Part shown: positions 29,301-39,815 of the stretch, piece by piece | How positions within the stretch are numbered: position 1 is the stretch's first letter | Layout: each line of letters begins with the position of its first letter | From: Polyangiaceae bacterium | GTDB taxonomy: Bacteria; Myxococcota_A; Polyangia; Polyangiales; Polyangiaceae | Assembly (NCBI GenBank): GCA_016719945.1 | Contig: JADJYE010000042.1 | Coordinates: forward strand, 1-64,000 | Length of the DNA: 64,000 bases | Reading direction: 5' to 3' | Notes under the pieces: model-generated | Told to the model about the DNA's origin: nothing | The model's input: only the letters and a program-made list of their open reading frames with translations | Database searches by the model: none | Made by a program: the position numbers and the translations under genes

Positions 29301-30708
29301 CGCTTGGGCGGACGCGGTGCGCAAGCGGTGCGACGACTCGCTCGCGGGCGGTCTCGTCCCCCTCGAAGCTCTCGAGGCCGATCCGTGGTGGTCGGCCGCG
29401 GTGGCCAGCCCCTCGACGCTTCGGTTCATCCTCGAGTCGGTACTGGAAGCGGGCTTCGTCCTCGAGCTGGGAGAGCGGCTCTGGCTCTCGAGTCGCAGGG
29501 CCGACGAAATAGAAGAAACACGGCGGCAGCTCTGGGGTGCGCTTCGCGCGCTCGGCCTCCCCGTCGCGGTCTCGCGCGTCCGTGAGCTGCTGGCCTCCCA
29601 TGCCGCTGGACTGGGCGCGCCTTTCGCGGACGAGCTGTGGGGTGAGATCGAGGAGAGCGTGCAGATCGAGCCGCGCGGCGGAGAGCCTCACGTGGTCGCC
29701 CTGGGCACGACGCGACAGGAGGAGGCGCTCGCACTGCTCCGGTCCATTGACCAGCCGATGGCCGTCGAGGAGCTGCGCACCCAGCTCGGGCGCTTCAAGA
29801 TGCCCGATGAGGTCATCTACTTCCGCTGGGGGGTCGTAGGCCTCAAGCAGCACTTCCCGGACTTCGACGCCTGGGCTGCGCGGCTCGTCCCCAAGGCAGA
29901 GGGCGTCGTGCGCGCCTTGGGGCCCGACCGCCAATGGTCGTGCGCCGAGATCCTCGACGAGCTTCGCGAAGAGGACGATCTCCCACAGTGGATGACCGAC
30001 GGCTGTCTAGCCGCGCTCATCAAGGCAGGCTCCAAGCTCCAATACCTGGGCCGCCTTCGCGTGGCGCTGCCCGAGCACGTCAAGGACGACTCGCGGGTCT
30101 TCGTCCACGACGAGGTCGAGCGGCTTCTGATCGAGGCTGCCGGTCCCATGTCCCGGGAGGAGCTCATCACGCGGGTGCGCGAGCGCGTCGCCGCCTCCGA
30201 CCTCGGTCTGCAGCAAGTTCTCATTCGCCCGCAGTTCGTCCGGGTCGACGGCCAGCGCATCGGGCTCCTCGAGCGCGACGTGCCAGGCGGCGTGGCCGCA
30301 GTCAACGAGGCGATCGAGCACGTCGAAGGACTGCTCAAGAGGCGCGGCCGGGGTCTGTCGGTGCACCACCTCCACGAGGAGGTCGCTCACCTCTCAGCCC
30401 ATCATGAGCTGTGGTCCCCCGATCTCGTCCACTCCATCCTCCGCGCCGACGGTCGGTTTCGCCTGAGCCAGAGCGGAGGCGTGGGTCTCGCCGAGTGGGG
30501 CGCGACCCGCATCCCGACGCGCCTCGAGCTGGTGCGGAGCGCGCTGGACGAGGCTGGGGGCCGCGTGTCCATCGAGGCGCTCATGGATCGCATCGAGGCC
30601 AACTACGGCGAGCGCCCGACGCGAGCCACGCTGGGCGCGATCGCGATGAAGGTCGGGGCTGGGCTCGATGGGGAGTGGATGGTCAGGGCGGGTCGGGAGG
30701 GGAGCTGA
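26323..30708 (+). CDS. RelE/ParE-like + UvrD helicase + alpha-CTD-like x2 + sigma region 4 + winged-helix fusion protein
   Basis: A 1,461-residue protein with unusual architecture. Residues 1-95 resemble a RelE/ParE toxin fold (LPRKAQRKADEFLSKFERD, RSARIGDDYRLILRAPE). A superfamily 1 UvrD/Rep helicase follows: LGGAGTGKTVVALHRAAFLV near 282, VVVDEAQDFSADALK near 468, TMHRAKGLEFPVVLLVDV near 647 and LLYVAASRARDDLYV near 694. Then come two helix-hairpin units like the RNA polymerase alpha C-terminal domain (about 758-820: WAERMNIKTLGELARR; about 865-925: LTTLGALAARSRAELEAAPN). A sigma-70 region 4-like helix-turn-helix follows near 942-985 (LTLQEVGDTLGFSRERARQL). The last ~400 residues look like five or six winged-helix repeats. 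It is the second gene of the helicase operon. Transcription-linked DNA unwinding or sensing is inference. Confidence 0.75.
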   Translation: MARLAISKDYFPAYARLPRKAQRKADEFLSKFERDSTASAIHLEPIQRTLDPQLRSARIGDDYRLILRAPEAGDVFLVLWADHHDEAYRWAASKQTAVHPTTGTLQIFDAVRASQALEAAAAPSPPVSAEPHVESYVPPALFHDRSDDELFLAGVPRPLLPSVRSLQTEEDLDRLLPHLPPEAAEVLTGIAAGLQLDEALEEVFARTPPAAGAPQPAPPDVRDVPAALAREATQRQFRLLGEDLDLDAALKHPLDVWRVFLHPRRKRVAHAMTKGPVRVLGGAGTGKTVVALHRAAFLVREVFKKPDDRVLFTTFTVNLADDLKTQLAKLLEPDDLARVEVTNIDAWASGYLRSRGKSVRPALDKDQAEHLRAAVEIYGEDAYRYDFYAAEWRDVVQDQDLKTLDEYLVAVRRRRGVPLARAERRRVWPVFHAYREQLEDAGLREPVDILRLARAELELAGGAPRYRSVVVDEAQDFSADALKLVRAIAGPEHPNDLFLVGDAHQRIYGRPVSLTACGIQVRGRRSQTLRLNYRTTGAICRYATRVLEGLEVDDLDDGKADERGYVSLREGPAPEVRCLPDDPSEEAAVISTVKSLIAAGTLPESVCLLARTRGPLVDRFAPALSRAGIEHVVLDQHEPRSGGVRLATMHRAKGLEFPVVLLVDVSKGSVPARQSEVTSEDPIVAAAALARERSLLYVAASRARDDLYVFASGALSPLLAGVPSKRRPESKPPPPKPADEPRRSTPPVAAQSEEQLLSTPLTLLDLPTRMLTWAERMNIKTLGELARRHPGELMKERNLGRTSIQQTREIVERLTGRPWETLAQEAVPAPPPEATQEERFNAALDSEDWSQLRAALNDEQRAWRVSSIDLPARVASFAEREQLTTLGALAARSRAELEAAPNLGRGSIRDLVRSVGVHARRILADRELAETGLLDAFKALVQELPPVDRMVITRRAGLGGEPLTLQEVGDTLGFSRERARQLEARACSSMARRAWADAVRKRCDDSLAGGLVPLEALEADPWWSAAVASPSTLRFILESVLEAGFVLELGERLWLSSRRADEIEETRRQLWGALRALGLPVAVSRVRELLASHAAGLGAPFADELWGEIEESVQIEPRGGEPHVVALGTTRQEEALALLRSIDQPMAVEELRTQLGRFKMPDEVIYFRWGVVGLKQHFPDFDAWAARLVPKAEGVVRALGPDRQWSCAEILDELREEDDLPQWMTDGCLAALIKAGSKLQYLGRLRVALPEHVKDDSRVFVHDEVERLLIEAAGPMSREELITRVRERVAASDLGLQQVLIRPQFVRVDGQRIGLLERDVPGGVAAVNEAIEHVEGLLKRRGRGLSVHHLHEEVAHLSAHHELWSPDLVHSILRADGRFRLSQSGGVGLAEWGATRIPTRLELVRSALDEAGGRVSIEALMDRIEANYGERPTRATLGAIAMKVGAGLDGEWMVRAGREGS

Positions 30709-30742
30709 AGGATGGGCGACCTGCCCCCTGCAGCTCAGGAGC

Positions 30743-31111
30743 TTACGCTCCAAACCTGGCATGGCACGTGGGACACTCCCGAGCTTCGGGATCGACTCGA
30801 TTGCCGCAACCGCCGCAGAGGAGAGACTTGGACATGCGATGTCCAACGATTAGACAAGCGAGGAGGATCACGATCCCGAGCACAATGCCGTCAAGGCCGG
30901 CGAAGGCCCCGAGAGCGAGCGGCGCGGCTAGTCCAAGGAGCTGGACGAGGCCGCCCACGCCAAAGAACTCGTTCTTCTCGTGCGTTCCGACAAGCATCCG
31001 AGGCTGTGGGACCCCTGCTGGTGGTCGCCTTAGAGGCAACCCACACGAAGGACACGTCTGAGCCAGATCTGAGATCTCCTTCCTGCACTCCGGACAATGA
31101 ACGATAGCCAT
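30743..31111 (-). CDS. Double zinc-ribbon membrane protein
   Basis: A 122-residue protein with a zinc ribbon at each end: CPECRKEISDLAQTCPSCG at the N-terminus and CGGCGNRVDPEARECPTC at the C-terminus. Between them are two predicted membrane helices (VQLLGLAAPLALGAFAGL and GIVLGIVILLACLIVG). I use ATG 31109-31111, because it places the first ribbon directly at the N-terminus. Its role is unknown. It converges with the defence operon end (34 bases apart), so it marks the return to non-defence genes. Confidence 0.75.
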   Translation of the reverse strand: MAIVHCPECRKEISDLAQTCPSCGLPLRRPPAGVPQPRMLVGTHEKNEFFGVGGLVQLLGLAAPLALGAFAGLDGIVLGIVILLACLIVGHRMSKSLLCGGCGNRVDPEARECPTCHARFGA

Positions 31112-31304
31112 TCGACTCTCCCGCGCCTCGGTCTGCAACTCGCATACCGGGCGACAGCAGTTTCCTGGCGCGGGCCTTCCAGATGGGTTGGTGCGAGGCT
31201 TGCGCCGCTGCGCACGCACTGCGCTCGTACCGACATGGGAGGCCCCCTCGTCCGTCGCAGTCGTTTAGTCTCGTGGGCCTTCCACCAAGCGAAACGGTTC
31301 CGAC
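31112..31304. promoter_or_regulatory. Divergent intergenic region
   Basis: This 193-base interval separates the divergent zinc-ribbon and lipoprotein genes and must hold both promoters. I see no confident promoter boxes, operator or RNA structure in it. Confidence 0.3.
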
Positions 31305-32588
31305 ATGCAGTCGCCCCAACGGTCTTTTGCCTGGCTTCCTTTCCTCGCCCTCGCCCTCACCGCCTGCAGCCACTCCTTCGCGTCGATGCAGGCGCAGCAC
31401 GTGGTCACCCTCTCCCAGGGCGATGAGCCGCACTATTGGGTCACCGGCTCGCTCGGCTTCGCGGCCGAAGGGCGCGGCGCCCGGCTCGCGCGCGCCGACT
31501 TTCCAGAGACGTCGAGCGAGCCGGACTGGGCGTTCGAGGCGTCGATGTTCCCCGGCGCGCACGTCATCGAGGTGGGCGGCGTGACTTACCTGATCACGCA
31601 CGGGGGCAGCGTGTATCTCCGCGTGGGTCAAGCGTGGGCGCGTACTCGAGGCGCTGTGCCTTCAGAGTCGACCGGCTGGCCGGCTCAGGTCGACCGCGTC
31701 CTGCTCGCGCCTGACGGGCGCGCGCTGATCCACGTGCACGCACAGTCCCTGTTCTTCGCCGACAAGACCGCGCTCGAGGGCGGCCCGATGCCGTCCGAGG
31801 CATTGCCGAAGTACATCTGGTCGCTCGGCTTCGTGCGAGGGCGCCTCACCGGCACGAGCTACGACGGGGAGAGGCGCGCCATCTTCGAGCGCGAAGGACC
31901 TTCGCAATGGAGCGTGAGGGGCGTGCTCCCGGGCGACGCGAGCGAGGTGCTCGCGGTGATCCCGTTCGGAGAGCAAGGCCTGGCCGCGGCGACCTATTAT
32001 GGGCTCCACGTGGTCGATCGGGCGGGGGTGCGCACGCCGACCCGCTTCGTGCGCGCCGATGCACTCGCCGATCTCTCGAAGCGCGCGCCGCCCACAGCGG
32101 TGGTGCCTGTCGCGATGCCCCGTCCGGGGCTCACCGTCGCGACGGATGGCCCCGATGATCCGTCGCCTGCGCGTGATCCGTCGCCTGCGCCGCCAACGCC
32201 CGCACCGATGGGACCGCCTGCCGTCGCGATCCCCGAGCCGCCGGCCCACTCGACGGCGGGCGTGCTCGTCGCCGCCGAATCGCCCCCTGCCACCCCCGAG
32301 CGGCATCGGCTGGGTGGCCCTCCCATCGAGGCAGCGTTCCTGCTCCCCTCGGGACGCGCCGCCCTCTCGGTCAAGGGCACAGACTCGACCGACCCTGGCG
32401 TCGTGGTCCTCGAAGGCGCGCGCGCGACGTTCCTGCGCTGCGACATCCTCGCGGTCAGGCGCGTCATCGGCGTCGTCGAGGCGGGGGACCGCCTGCTCGC
32501 GATCTCGCGCGAGGGCGCCGTGGCCGTGCTATCCGCCGACCGCCCCTGCAGCGAGCCGCAGGCGCCGGTGATCGTGGCGGAGCGCTGA
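31305..32588 (+). CDS. Lipoprotein of unknown function
   Basis: A 427-residue predicted lipoprotein. The signal peptide LPFLALALTACSH has a clear lipobox. The mature part begins with beta-rich sequence (HYWVTGSLGF, VIEVGGVTYLITHGGSVYLR) that resembles beta-propeller blades. Residues about 265-330 are a Pro/Ala-rich linker (PDDPSPARDPSPAPPTPAP), followed by a short beta-rich tail. No enzyme motif is visible. It converges with the next, also beta-propeller-like, lipoprotein gene, and the two may form a surface pair. Confidence 0.7.
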   Translation: MQSPQRSFAWLPFLALALTACSHSFASMQAQHVVTLSQGDEPHYWVTGSLGFAAEGRGARLARADFPETSSEPDWAFEASMFPGAHVIEVGGVTYLITHGGSVYLRVGQAWARTRGAVPSESTGWPAQVDRVLLAPDGRALIHVHAQSLFFADKTALEGGPMPSEALPKYIWSLGFVRGRLTGTSYDGERRAIFEREGPSQWSVRGVLPGDASEVLAVIPFGEQGLAAATYYGLHVVDRAGVRTPTRFVRADALADLSKRAPPTAVVPVAMPRPGLTVATDGPDDPSPARDPSPAPPTPAPMGPPAVAIPEPPAHSTAGVLVAAESPPATPERHRLGGPPIEAAFLLPSGRAALSVKGTDSTDPGVVVLEGARATFLRCDILAVRRVIGVVEAGDRLLAISREGAVAVLSADRPCSEPQAPVIVAER

Positions 32589-32616
32589 AGCACCAGCGCT
32601 CACCCCAGCGCCCCGC

Positions 32617-34216
32617 TCACGGCTCGCACGCGCTCTCCGGAAACACCGCGCCGTCGTGCCGCAGGCAGAAGCTGCCGAGCGCCTCGGGCGCGCCGTCCAC
32701 CGCGAGGACGGGGGCGACCTTGGCCCCGCTCCTGACATCGAACGTGCCCCCGAAATCTCGTGGAGCTCCGCCCGCAGGCCAGGGGATCACGACGAGCGGG
32801 TCGGCGCGCCGGGACACGCGAAGCTGGTCGACGTCCATGGTGCCTGGGTTAGGTCGGGCCCCGACGACTACCCGGCGCAGGAGCTTCCCCGTCGCAGGCT
32901 CGGCGACGACGAGCTCGACGGGCGAGGGCTCCTTGGAGCTCGCGCCCTGCTGACGATAGAGCGCGGCGATCCACGCGCGATCACGGGCGACGAGGTGCGG
33001 GGAGACGTTCTTGAGGAAGCGATCGTGGGACTCGCCGATCGGCTCGAGCCCGTCGACGCGAGGCAGGAAGAACACGTCACACACCCGGTCCTCGGTGACC
33101 ATGGGAAGCGCGATCGTTCGAGGCGGTGTCTTGGGCTTCCCCGTGATCGCGATCACCTTCGACACGTTCCCCTCGGTCACGCAAAGAAACGTGCCGTCTG
33201 CGCTGAAGGTAAGGCCGGCGCCATTGCGACCCGGCTCGAAGTGGTGCGCAGAGATGCGTCGCCACGATGGGGTCATGCCGTCGGTCTTGGCGACGAAGAT
33301 GCCATTGGAGATGTACGCGACCTGACGCCCATCGAGAGAAAGGTCCACGGCCCACAGCGCTGTGCCCACCGGATCGAAGTCGAGCCCCGCGGGTGGCCCG
33401 AGCGTCGTCATCGGGGCCGCGTCCCCCGCGCGCCAGAGCTCGAAGCGGAGCTGGTCGGTGCCGAGCCCGGTCCGCACCAAGAGCTCCCTTCCCCGCACCG
33501 CCTCAACGAAGCCGAACGGAAGTGAAGGGAGCGGATCGAGTGTGGGCAACGCGAAGAGGGAGGTGTTCCCGACGAGCACGTGGCCGGGATCGAGCACCTG
33601 CGCCGACCCGACCTCCCAGGCGAGCTTGACCGGCGCGTCCCCGCGCCCGACGGTGAGTCTCTTCGGGGCCCCGGTCGGTCCGAAGGGCGTGGGCAGCTCG
33701 AAGAGGCGCGCCTCACCCTGCTCGCTCGCGATGAGGACGGTGGCCTGTGGATCGATTCCGACGAATGCGTCCGCCTCGAGAGGCAAGAAGCGATCGTCGG
33801 GCGTGACGAGCAACACGCGCCCGCCGAGCGACGGGGGCACCTTCCCAATGAGGAGACCGTTCGGCCCGGGGTACAGCCGAGCACCGTCGACCAGCCAGCC
33901 GACGGGTCCGTCTGGCGGTGGGGCGGCTGCGCGAACGAGCGCTCGAGGCCCTTCGCTTGGGTCGAGGACGACGGGGACGACGCGCGGCGCGAGCTCCTCG
34001 GTCGTGCCAGCTCGTCTCCACCAGCCGGATTCGCCGCATCGGCGGGGGCCCAGCGGCGACGACCGACGTGACGGAGGCGCTCGCGACCATGCCGGTGGAC
34101 GCGCTCGGCGGCGGAGCCAACGGCCGCTCACTCCGAGGAGAGGCACACGCCACGGCCACTCCCGCAGCGAGCACGCCCAAGCTGCGAAGCACGCGACCGC
34201 CGCCCTGGATCGTCAT
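32617..34216 (-). CDS. Beta-propeller-like lipoprotein (one frameshift near the N-terminus)
   Basis: A predicted lipoprotein of about 530 residues. The start ATG at 34216 gives a signal peptide with lipobox (GVLAAGVAVACAS). The frame then breaks near 34012, after RRIRLVETSW, and continues TTEELAPRVVPVVLDPSEGP; one surplus C in TGGCAC explains it. The body has WD/PQQ-like blades (WLVDGARLYPGPNGLLIG, LDFDPVGTALWAVDLSLDGR, FVAKTDGMTPSWRRI, LTFSADGTFLCVTEG), so a seven- or eight-bladed propeller is likely. The last ~100 residues are less clear. Function is unknown. It is transcribed towards the preceding lipoprotein gene. Confidence 0.75.
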
Positions 34217-34246
34217 TGAATGTGACGCCTGTTGGAGCGCGCCTCG

Positions 34247-35482
<1,236 letters not shown>

Positions 35483-35544
35483 GACCCGAAGGCTACCCCC
35501 AGCTTGCCTGCCGGGCGACCCCTTGCCATGCTGCGCGCCCCCTG

Positions 35545-37920
35545 ATGAGGCGCCGCACCCCGCTGAGCGTGATCGCGCTCCTGTTCGTGGTCTCGGGCGC
35601 CGCAGGCCTCGTCGACCAGGTCTGCTTCTCCAAGTACCTCTCGTACGTCGTGGGCTCCACGGCGCACGCGGTCAGCGCGGTGCTCGCCGCGTTCATGGCG
35701 GGCCTGGCCCTCGGCGCGCGCCTCGGCGGGTCGCGGGCCGCGAAGGTCGCGCGGCCGCTGGTCGCCTACGGGGTGCTCGAGATCGCCGTCGGCGTCGCGG
35801 TGCTCGTCACCCCCTTCGCCTTCGGGCTGCTCGGCGACGCATATGTCGCGCTCGTGCAGCGCCTGCCCGACTCGGTCGCGCTGGTGACCGCCCTGCGCTG
35901 GCTGCTCGCGTTCGCGGTCGTGGTCGTGCCGACGACCGCCATGGGGGCGACGCTCCCGCTGTTGTCCCGCCTCACCGAGGACGAGGAGCCGCGCGATCGA
36001 GGGCGCGCGCTCGGCGTGCTCTACGCGTGCAACACGCTCGGGGGCGCCGTCGGCTCGCTCGGCTCCGCCTATCTCTGGCTGCCCTCGCTCGGGCTGCGCT
36101 CCACGACGCTGGCCGCCGCGGCGGCGAGCATCGGGGTGGGCGTCGTGGCGCTCGCGCTCGGGCGACAGGCGCCCAGCCGCGCGTCGGCAGCCGCCGCGTC
36201 CCGCTCCGCCGAGCCGCTGCACGTGGTCGACGTCGGTCCCCAGTGGACGCTCGACGTCGTCGCGTTCGCGTCGGGCGCGCTCGTCTTCGCGAGCGAGGTG
36301 ATCTTCGTGCACCTGCTCGTGCTGCTGGTGGGGACGAGCGCGTACGCCTTCGGCGTGATCCTCTCGATCTTCCTGGTGTGCCTGTTCCTCGGCGCGGCGC
36401 TGGCGCCGACCGTCCACCGCGCAATCGGGGCGGCCGCCTTGCCAACCGGGCTCGCGGCCGCTGGGCTCGCGCTGGTGATCACGCTGCCGCTGTGGGAGTA
36501 CCTGCCGGAGTACTTCAAGGGCGTGGGTGGGAAGGTGACGACGTTCGAGGGGCGCGAGCTCGTCCGCGGCGCGGCGGCCTTCGTCGTCCTGTTCCTGCCG
36601 ACGACGCTGATGGGGCTCTCGTTTCCTCTCTTGCTCCAGAACGTCACGCGCAGCCGAGACGTCGGTCGCCTCGTCGGCCGCCTCACCTCGGTGAACACGG
36701 TCGGCGCGGTGCTCGGCTCCCTGCTCACCGGGTACCTCATCTTGCCGGCGCTCGGCTCGCAGGGCTCGATCATCGCCACCGCGATCGCGTTCTCCGCCGT
36801 GGCGCTCGCGACGGCGATGACCTCGGGCGGACGAACGATGGGCGCGCTGGTCGTCCGCTCGCTGGCCGGCTCGCTCGCGACGCTGGCGATCGCCGGCGCC
36901 GCGATGACGCGCCCGTGGGACCTCGGCACCATGACCGGCGGCTACCACGTCTATTTCGACTGGGGACGCGGGCAAGAGCACATCCTGTTCGCCGCCGAGG
37001 ACGCGCACGGCGGCGTGACGACCGTCACCGAGAAGGACGGCACCAAGACGCTGCTCACCAACGGGAAGTTCCAGGGCAACGACGGGCGTGAGATGCACGC
37101 CCAGCGCTACTTCGCCCACTACCCCGCCCTGTTCGTCGATCGCTTCGAACGGGCGATGGTCGTGGGCCTGGGCACGGGGACCACCCTCGGCACGCTCGCC
37201 GACTACCCGTTCGAGCACGTCGAGGTCGCCGAGATCTCGCCCACCATCGTCGACGCGGCGAAGCGCTATTTCGGGCCTGCCGGGGCCGACGCCCTCGACG
37301 ATCCGCGCGTCCAGCTCTCGCTCGAGGACGGGCGCAACCATTTGCTGGTCAGCGACCGCACGTACGACCTCATCGGCCTCGAGCTGACCAGCGTCTGGTT
37401 CGCAGGGGCGGGCAGCCTCTACAGCCGCGAGTTCTACGTCCTGGCCAAGCAGCGCCTCAGGCCCGGTGGTGTGTTCCAGCAGTGGATTCAGCTCCACCAC
37501 ATCACGGCGCTCGATCTCGCCGTCGTGATCCACACGCTGCGCCTCGAGTTCCCCCACGTGGCCCTGTTTTATGGTGGCGGGCAAGGGATCTTGGTCGCCT
37601 CCGAGCAGCCGCTGGTCGCCTCGCGCGCGCAGCTCGAGGCGCTCGAGGCCCAGCTCGAGCGCACGAAGCCCGACCGCCGGCTCAAGAACCTCGTCGACGA
37701 CGTATTGGTCGCGACCGACGGCCTCGACGCCTTCATCCGAGAGGTCGCCGCCGAGCACGGCAAGACGCTGGAGGACCTCGTCTCGACGGACGACAACCTC
37801 TACCTCGAGTACGCGACGCCCCGCGGGAACGTGCTGCCTTGGAGCAGCCGGGAGGAGCTGGTCGCGCGCCTACGAGAGCACCGCAGCGTCGCGGCCATCT
37901 CGGCGATGCTCACGGACTGA
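35545..37920 (+). CDS. Fused membrane/spermidine synthase-like protein
   Basis: A 791-residue protein. The N-terminal ~440 residues form about 12 membrane helices (LSVIALLFVVSGAAGLVDQV, ALRWLLAFAVVVVPTTAMGA, GIILSIFLVCLFLGAALAP-like segments). The C-terminal ~300 residues are a spermidine-synthase/SAM-type Rossmann domain: FERAMVVGLGTGTTLGTLAD, HVEVAEISPTIVDAAKRYFG, DDPRVQLSLEDGRNHLL and LRPGGVFQQWIQLH. Such fusions are common in myxobacteria and are poorly characterised; aminopropyl transfer is not assured because the usual polyamine-binding motif is not obvious. ATG 35545 starts directly with the first membrane segment. Confidence 0.85.
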   Translation: MRRRTPLSVIALLFVVSGAAGLVDQVCFSKYLSYVVGSTAHAVSAVLAAFMAGLALGARLGGSRAAKVARPLVAYGVLEIAVGVAVLVTPFAFGLLGDAYVALVQRLPDSVALVTALRWLLAFAVVVVPTTAMGATLPLLSRLTEDEEPRDRGRALGVLYACNTLGGAVGSLGSAYLWLPSLGLRSTTLAAAAASIGVGVVALALGRQAPSRASAAAASRSAEPLHVVDVGPQWTLDVVAFASGALVFASEVIFVHLLVLLVGTSAYAFGVILSIFLVCLFLGAALAPTVHRAIGAAALPTGLAAAGLALVITLPLWEYLPEYFKGVGGKVTTFEGRELVRGAAAFVVLFLPTTLMGLSFPLLLQNVTRSRDVGRLVGRLTSVNTVGAVLGSLLTGYLILPALGSQGSIIATAIAFSAVALATAMTSGGRTMGALVVRSLAGSLATLAIAGAAMTRPWDLGTMTGGYHVYFDWGRGQEHILFAAEDAHGGVTTVTEKDGTKTLLTNGKFQGNDGREMHAQRYFAHYPALFVDRFERAMVVGLGTGTTLGTLADYPFEHVEVAEISPTIVDAAKRYFGPAGADALDDPRVQLSLEDGRNHLLVSDRTYDLIGLELTSVWFAGAGSLYSREFYVLAKQRLRPGGVFQQWIQLHHITALDLAVVIHTLRLEFPHVALFYGGGQGILVASEQPLVASRAQLEALEAQLERTKPDRRLKNLVDDVLVATDGLDAFIREVAAEHGKTLEDLVSTDDNLYLEYATPRGNVLPWSSREELVARLREHRSVAAISAMLTD

Positions 37921-37986
37921 GGGCGGGCGCGTCGGCAACGGCGTAGGATGGATGGTGCCAGCGCTGCTCGCTGGGAGTGACGGACC

Positions 37987-39815
37987 GTGAGCCAGCCGAA
38001 GACCACGCCGACCGCCTCGCCCTCTCGCCACAAGGTCGGCAGCTCCGTCGCGCCGTGCACGACCCGGCGAGTGACCGTCAAGCTCCGAGGCGGCAAGGGC
38101 TACGGCAAGATCCACGTGCGCGTCGACAACGAGGCGAAGGAGATCGACGCGGAGGGGAGGGCGACCTTCGACGCCATACCCGACAAGGAGGGCTTCGACC
38201 TCGTCATCACGGTGCCGAGGCCGGGCTGGGCGGGCCCCGGCGTGAAGGACGAGCCGCCGAACGAGGTGATCCGCACCCGAGTGCGCGAGGTGGCACCCTG
38301 CAGGTACCTGCTCGAGCCCAGGCATGTGCGCCTCACGGTGCAGGCCACCGGGCCGTTCGGGGCGAAGGAGGCAGCGGCCGAGATCGAGGTCGACCTCAGG
38401 TTCTTGCGCGTCACGCGATACTTCCGCAAGCCGGACCCGAGCTACGAGCGCATGCTGGCGGAGATCAAGAAGAAGAATCCGAAAGTGCCGGTGGGAGAGG
38501 ATGCGGTCCTCGGCCCGCTCGATCCGGACTTCAACGACCCTCCCAACCCCGATGGCCGCCGGCCCACCAAGCAGGCGCACTACCGCACCCGATTCGCCAA
38601 TGTCGAGCTGTTCGAGCTGACCACAGGCGTCCACCCGAAGCTATGGGCTGTGACCTGGCCGATGGGGATGACGCTGACGAAGACCTACGCGCTCACTCTG
38701 TTCTTGATGCCGAAGGGCGTCGCCTACGAGCACCCTGGGCAGGCGCGCTTCGAAAGCCTGCAACGGTATCTCGTGAGCCCCCCACCGAACTCCCCGTTCT
38801 TTTTGTGGGCTCCGGTCGCTAATGGTGGCCTGGACAAGGACCCGTTCGACCTCGCCGACCCGGTCCAAGGCACCCATCCGCTGGCGCACGAGATGCAGAT
38901 CAAAGAGCCCAACATCCCCGGCGCCTTCATCGACCAGATCGCCGAGTCGGGCAGGAGCGTGATGGCGGTGTTGCCTCTCCCGAACGGCGCCGGCGGGGCG
39001 TCTGGGACCAGCTCGACAAGCGCGCCGGCTGGGCGGAGGAGCACCTCGAGGCCCTGCGCGTCGCCGCGCACGCGCTGATGGCGCCGGCTGATACCCTCTC
39101 GAAGATCCGACAGTCGGTCGGCGGGTTCAGCGCGGGCGCGCCCCCAGCCTACCTGGTGCTCACCCTGAACCCGAAGGCCTTCGACGGCTTCTTCTGGTTC
39201 GACGTCCCTCGCGACAGCGATGCGCAGCAGGCCTGGCTCAGGAGCTGGATCGACGGGGACCCGGCGCGCAAGGTGTGGCTCATCGGTGGGGACCATTACC
39301 CCGAGCTCGAGTCCGCGAAGAAGAACATCGACCGGGGCAAGAACGTGACGCTGTTGCCCTCGAGCGGCGCGCACTACACGAGCAAGACCGCCGCCTACGC
39401 GCAAGGCCTCAGCGAGCCGCCAGCATGTCCCCATTGGGTCGAGCTCGAGCTCGAGCCCTCACCGACCGGCAAGCAGGGTGGGGTGCACCACGCGACCGGC
39501 GTCTTCGGCGACGTCGCGGGGCCGATGGATATCAAGCTCAACATCGAGGACGGCGGCACCACCGTGACCCGGACAGCCCGAGCATCGGAGCGAGAGGCGC
39601 TCGGCCTCTTGGTGTTCAAGTTCCGCATTCGGGAGAACTACGCGCACGTCAAGGTGACCAACAAATCCGAGCTCGAGCAGCTCGTCGAGTTTATCGAGAC
39701 CGACGTGGAGGTCCTCCGGCACCAGTGGGTGATCGGTGGCGGAGAGAACTTCGGCGAGCGCGGACGCGGCTTCGTCTCCTTCTTCGGCGAGTGCATCCGA
39801 CAATGGGCACGTTGA
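37987..39815 (+). CDS. Hypothetical protein (one frameshift)
   Basis: I do not recognise this gene. It starts with GTG at 37987 and reads about 609 residues once the break near 38998 is repaired; five Gs instead of four in GGCGGGGCG restore GVWDQLDKRAGWAEEHLEAL. The N-terminal ~130 residues look like a beta-sandwich (VTVKLRGGKGYGKIHVRVDN, GFDLVITVPRPGW). The middle has VELFELTTGVHPKLWAVTWP. The C-terminal part has KVWLIGGDHYPELESAKKNI and TLLPSSGAHYTSKTAAYAQG. No signal peptide or membrane helix is visible. Its end overlaps the start of the next lipoprotein gene by 13 bases, so they are probably co-transcribed. Confidence 0.7.

Noticed and set aside
7614..30708. BREX system
   Set aside because: There is a large adenine methylase, but no PglZ phosphatase, BrxC ATPase or BrxL/Lon-like gene is present.
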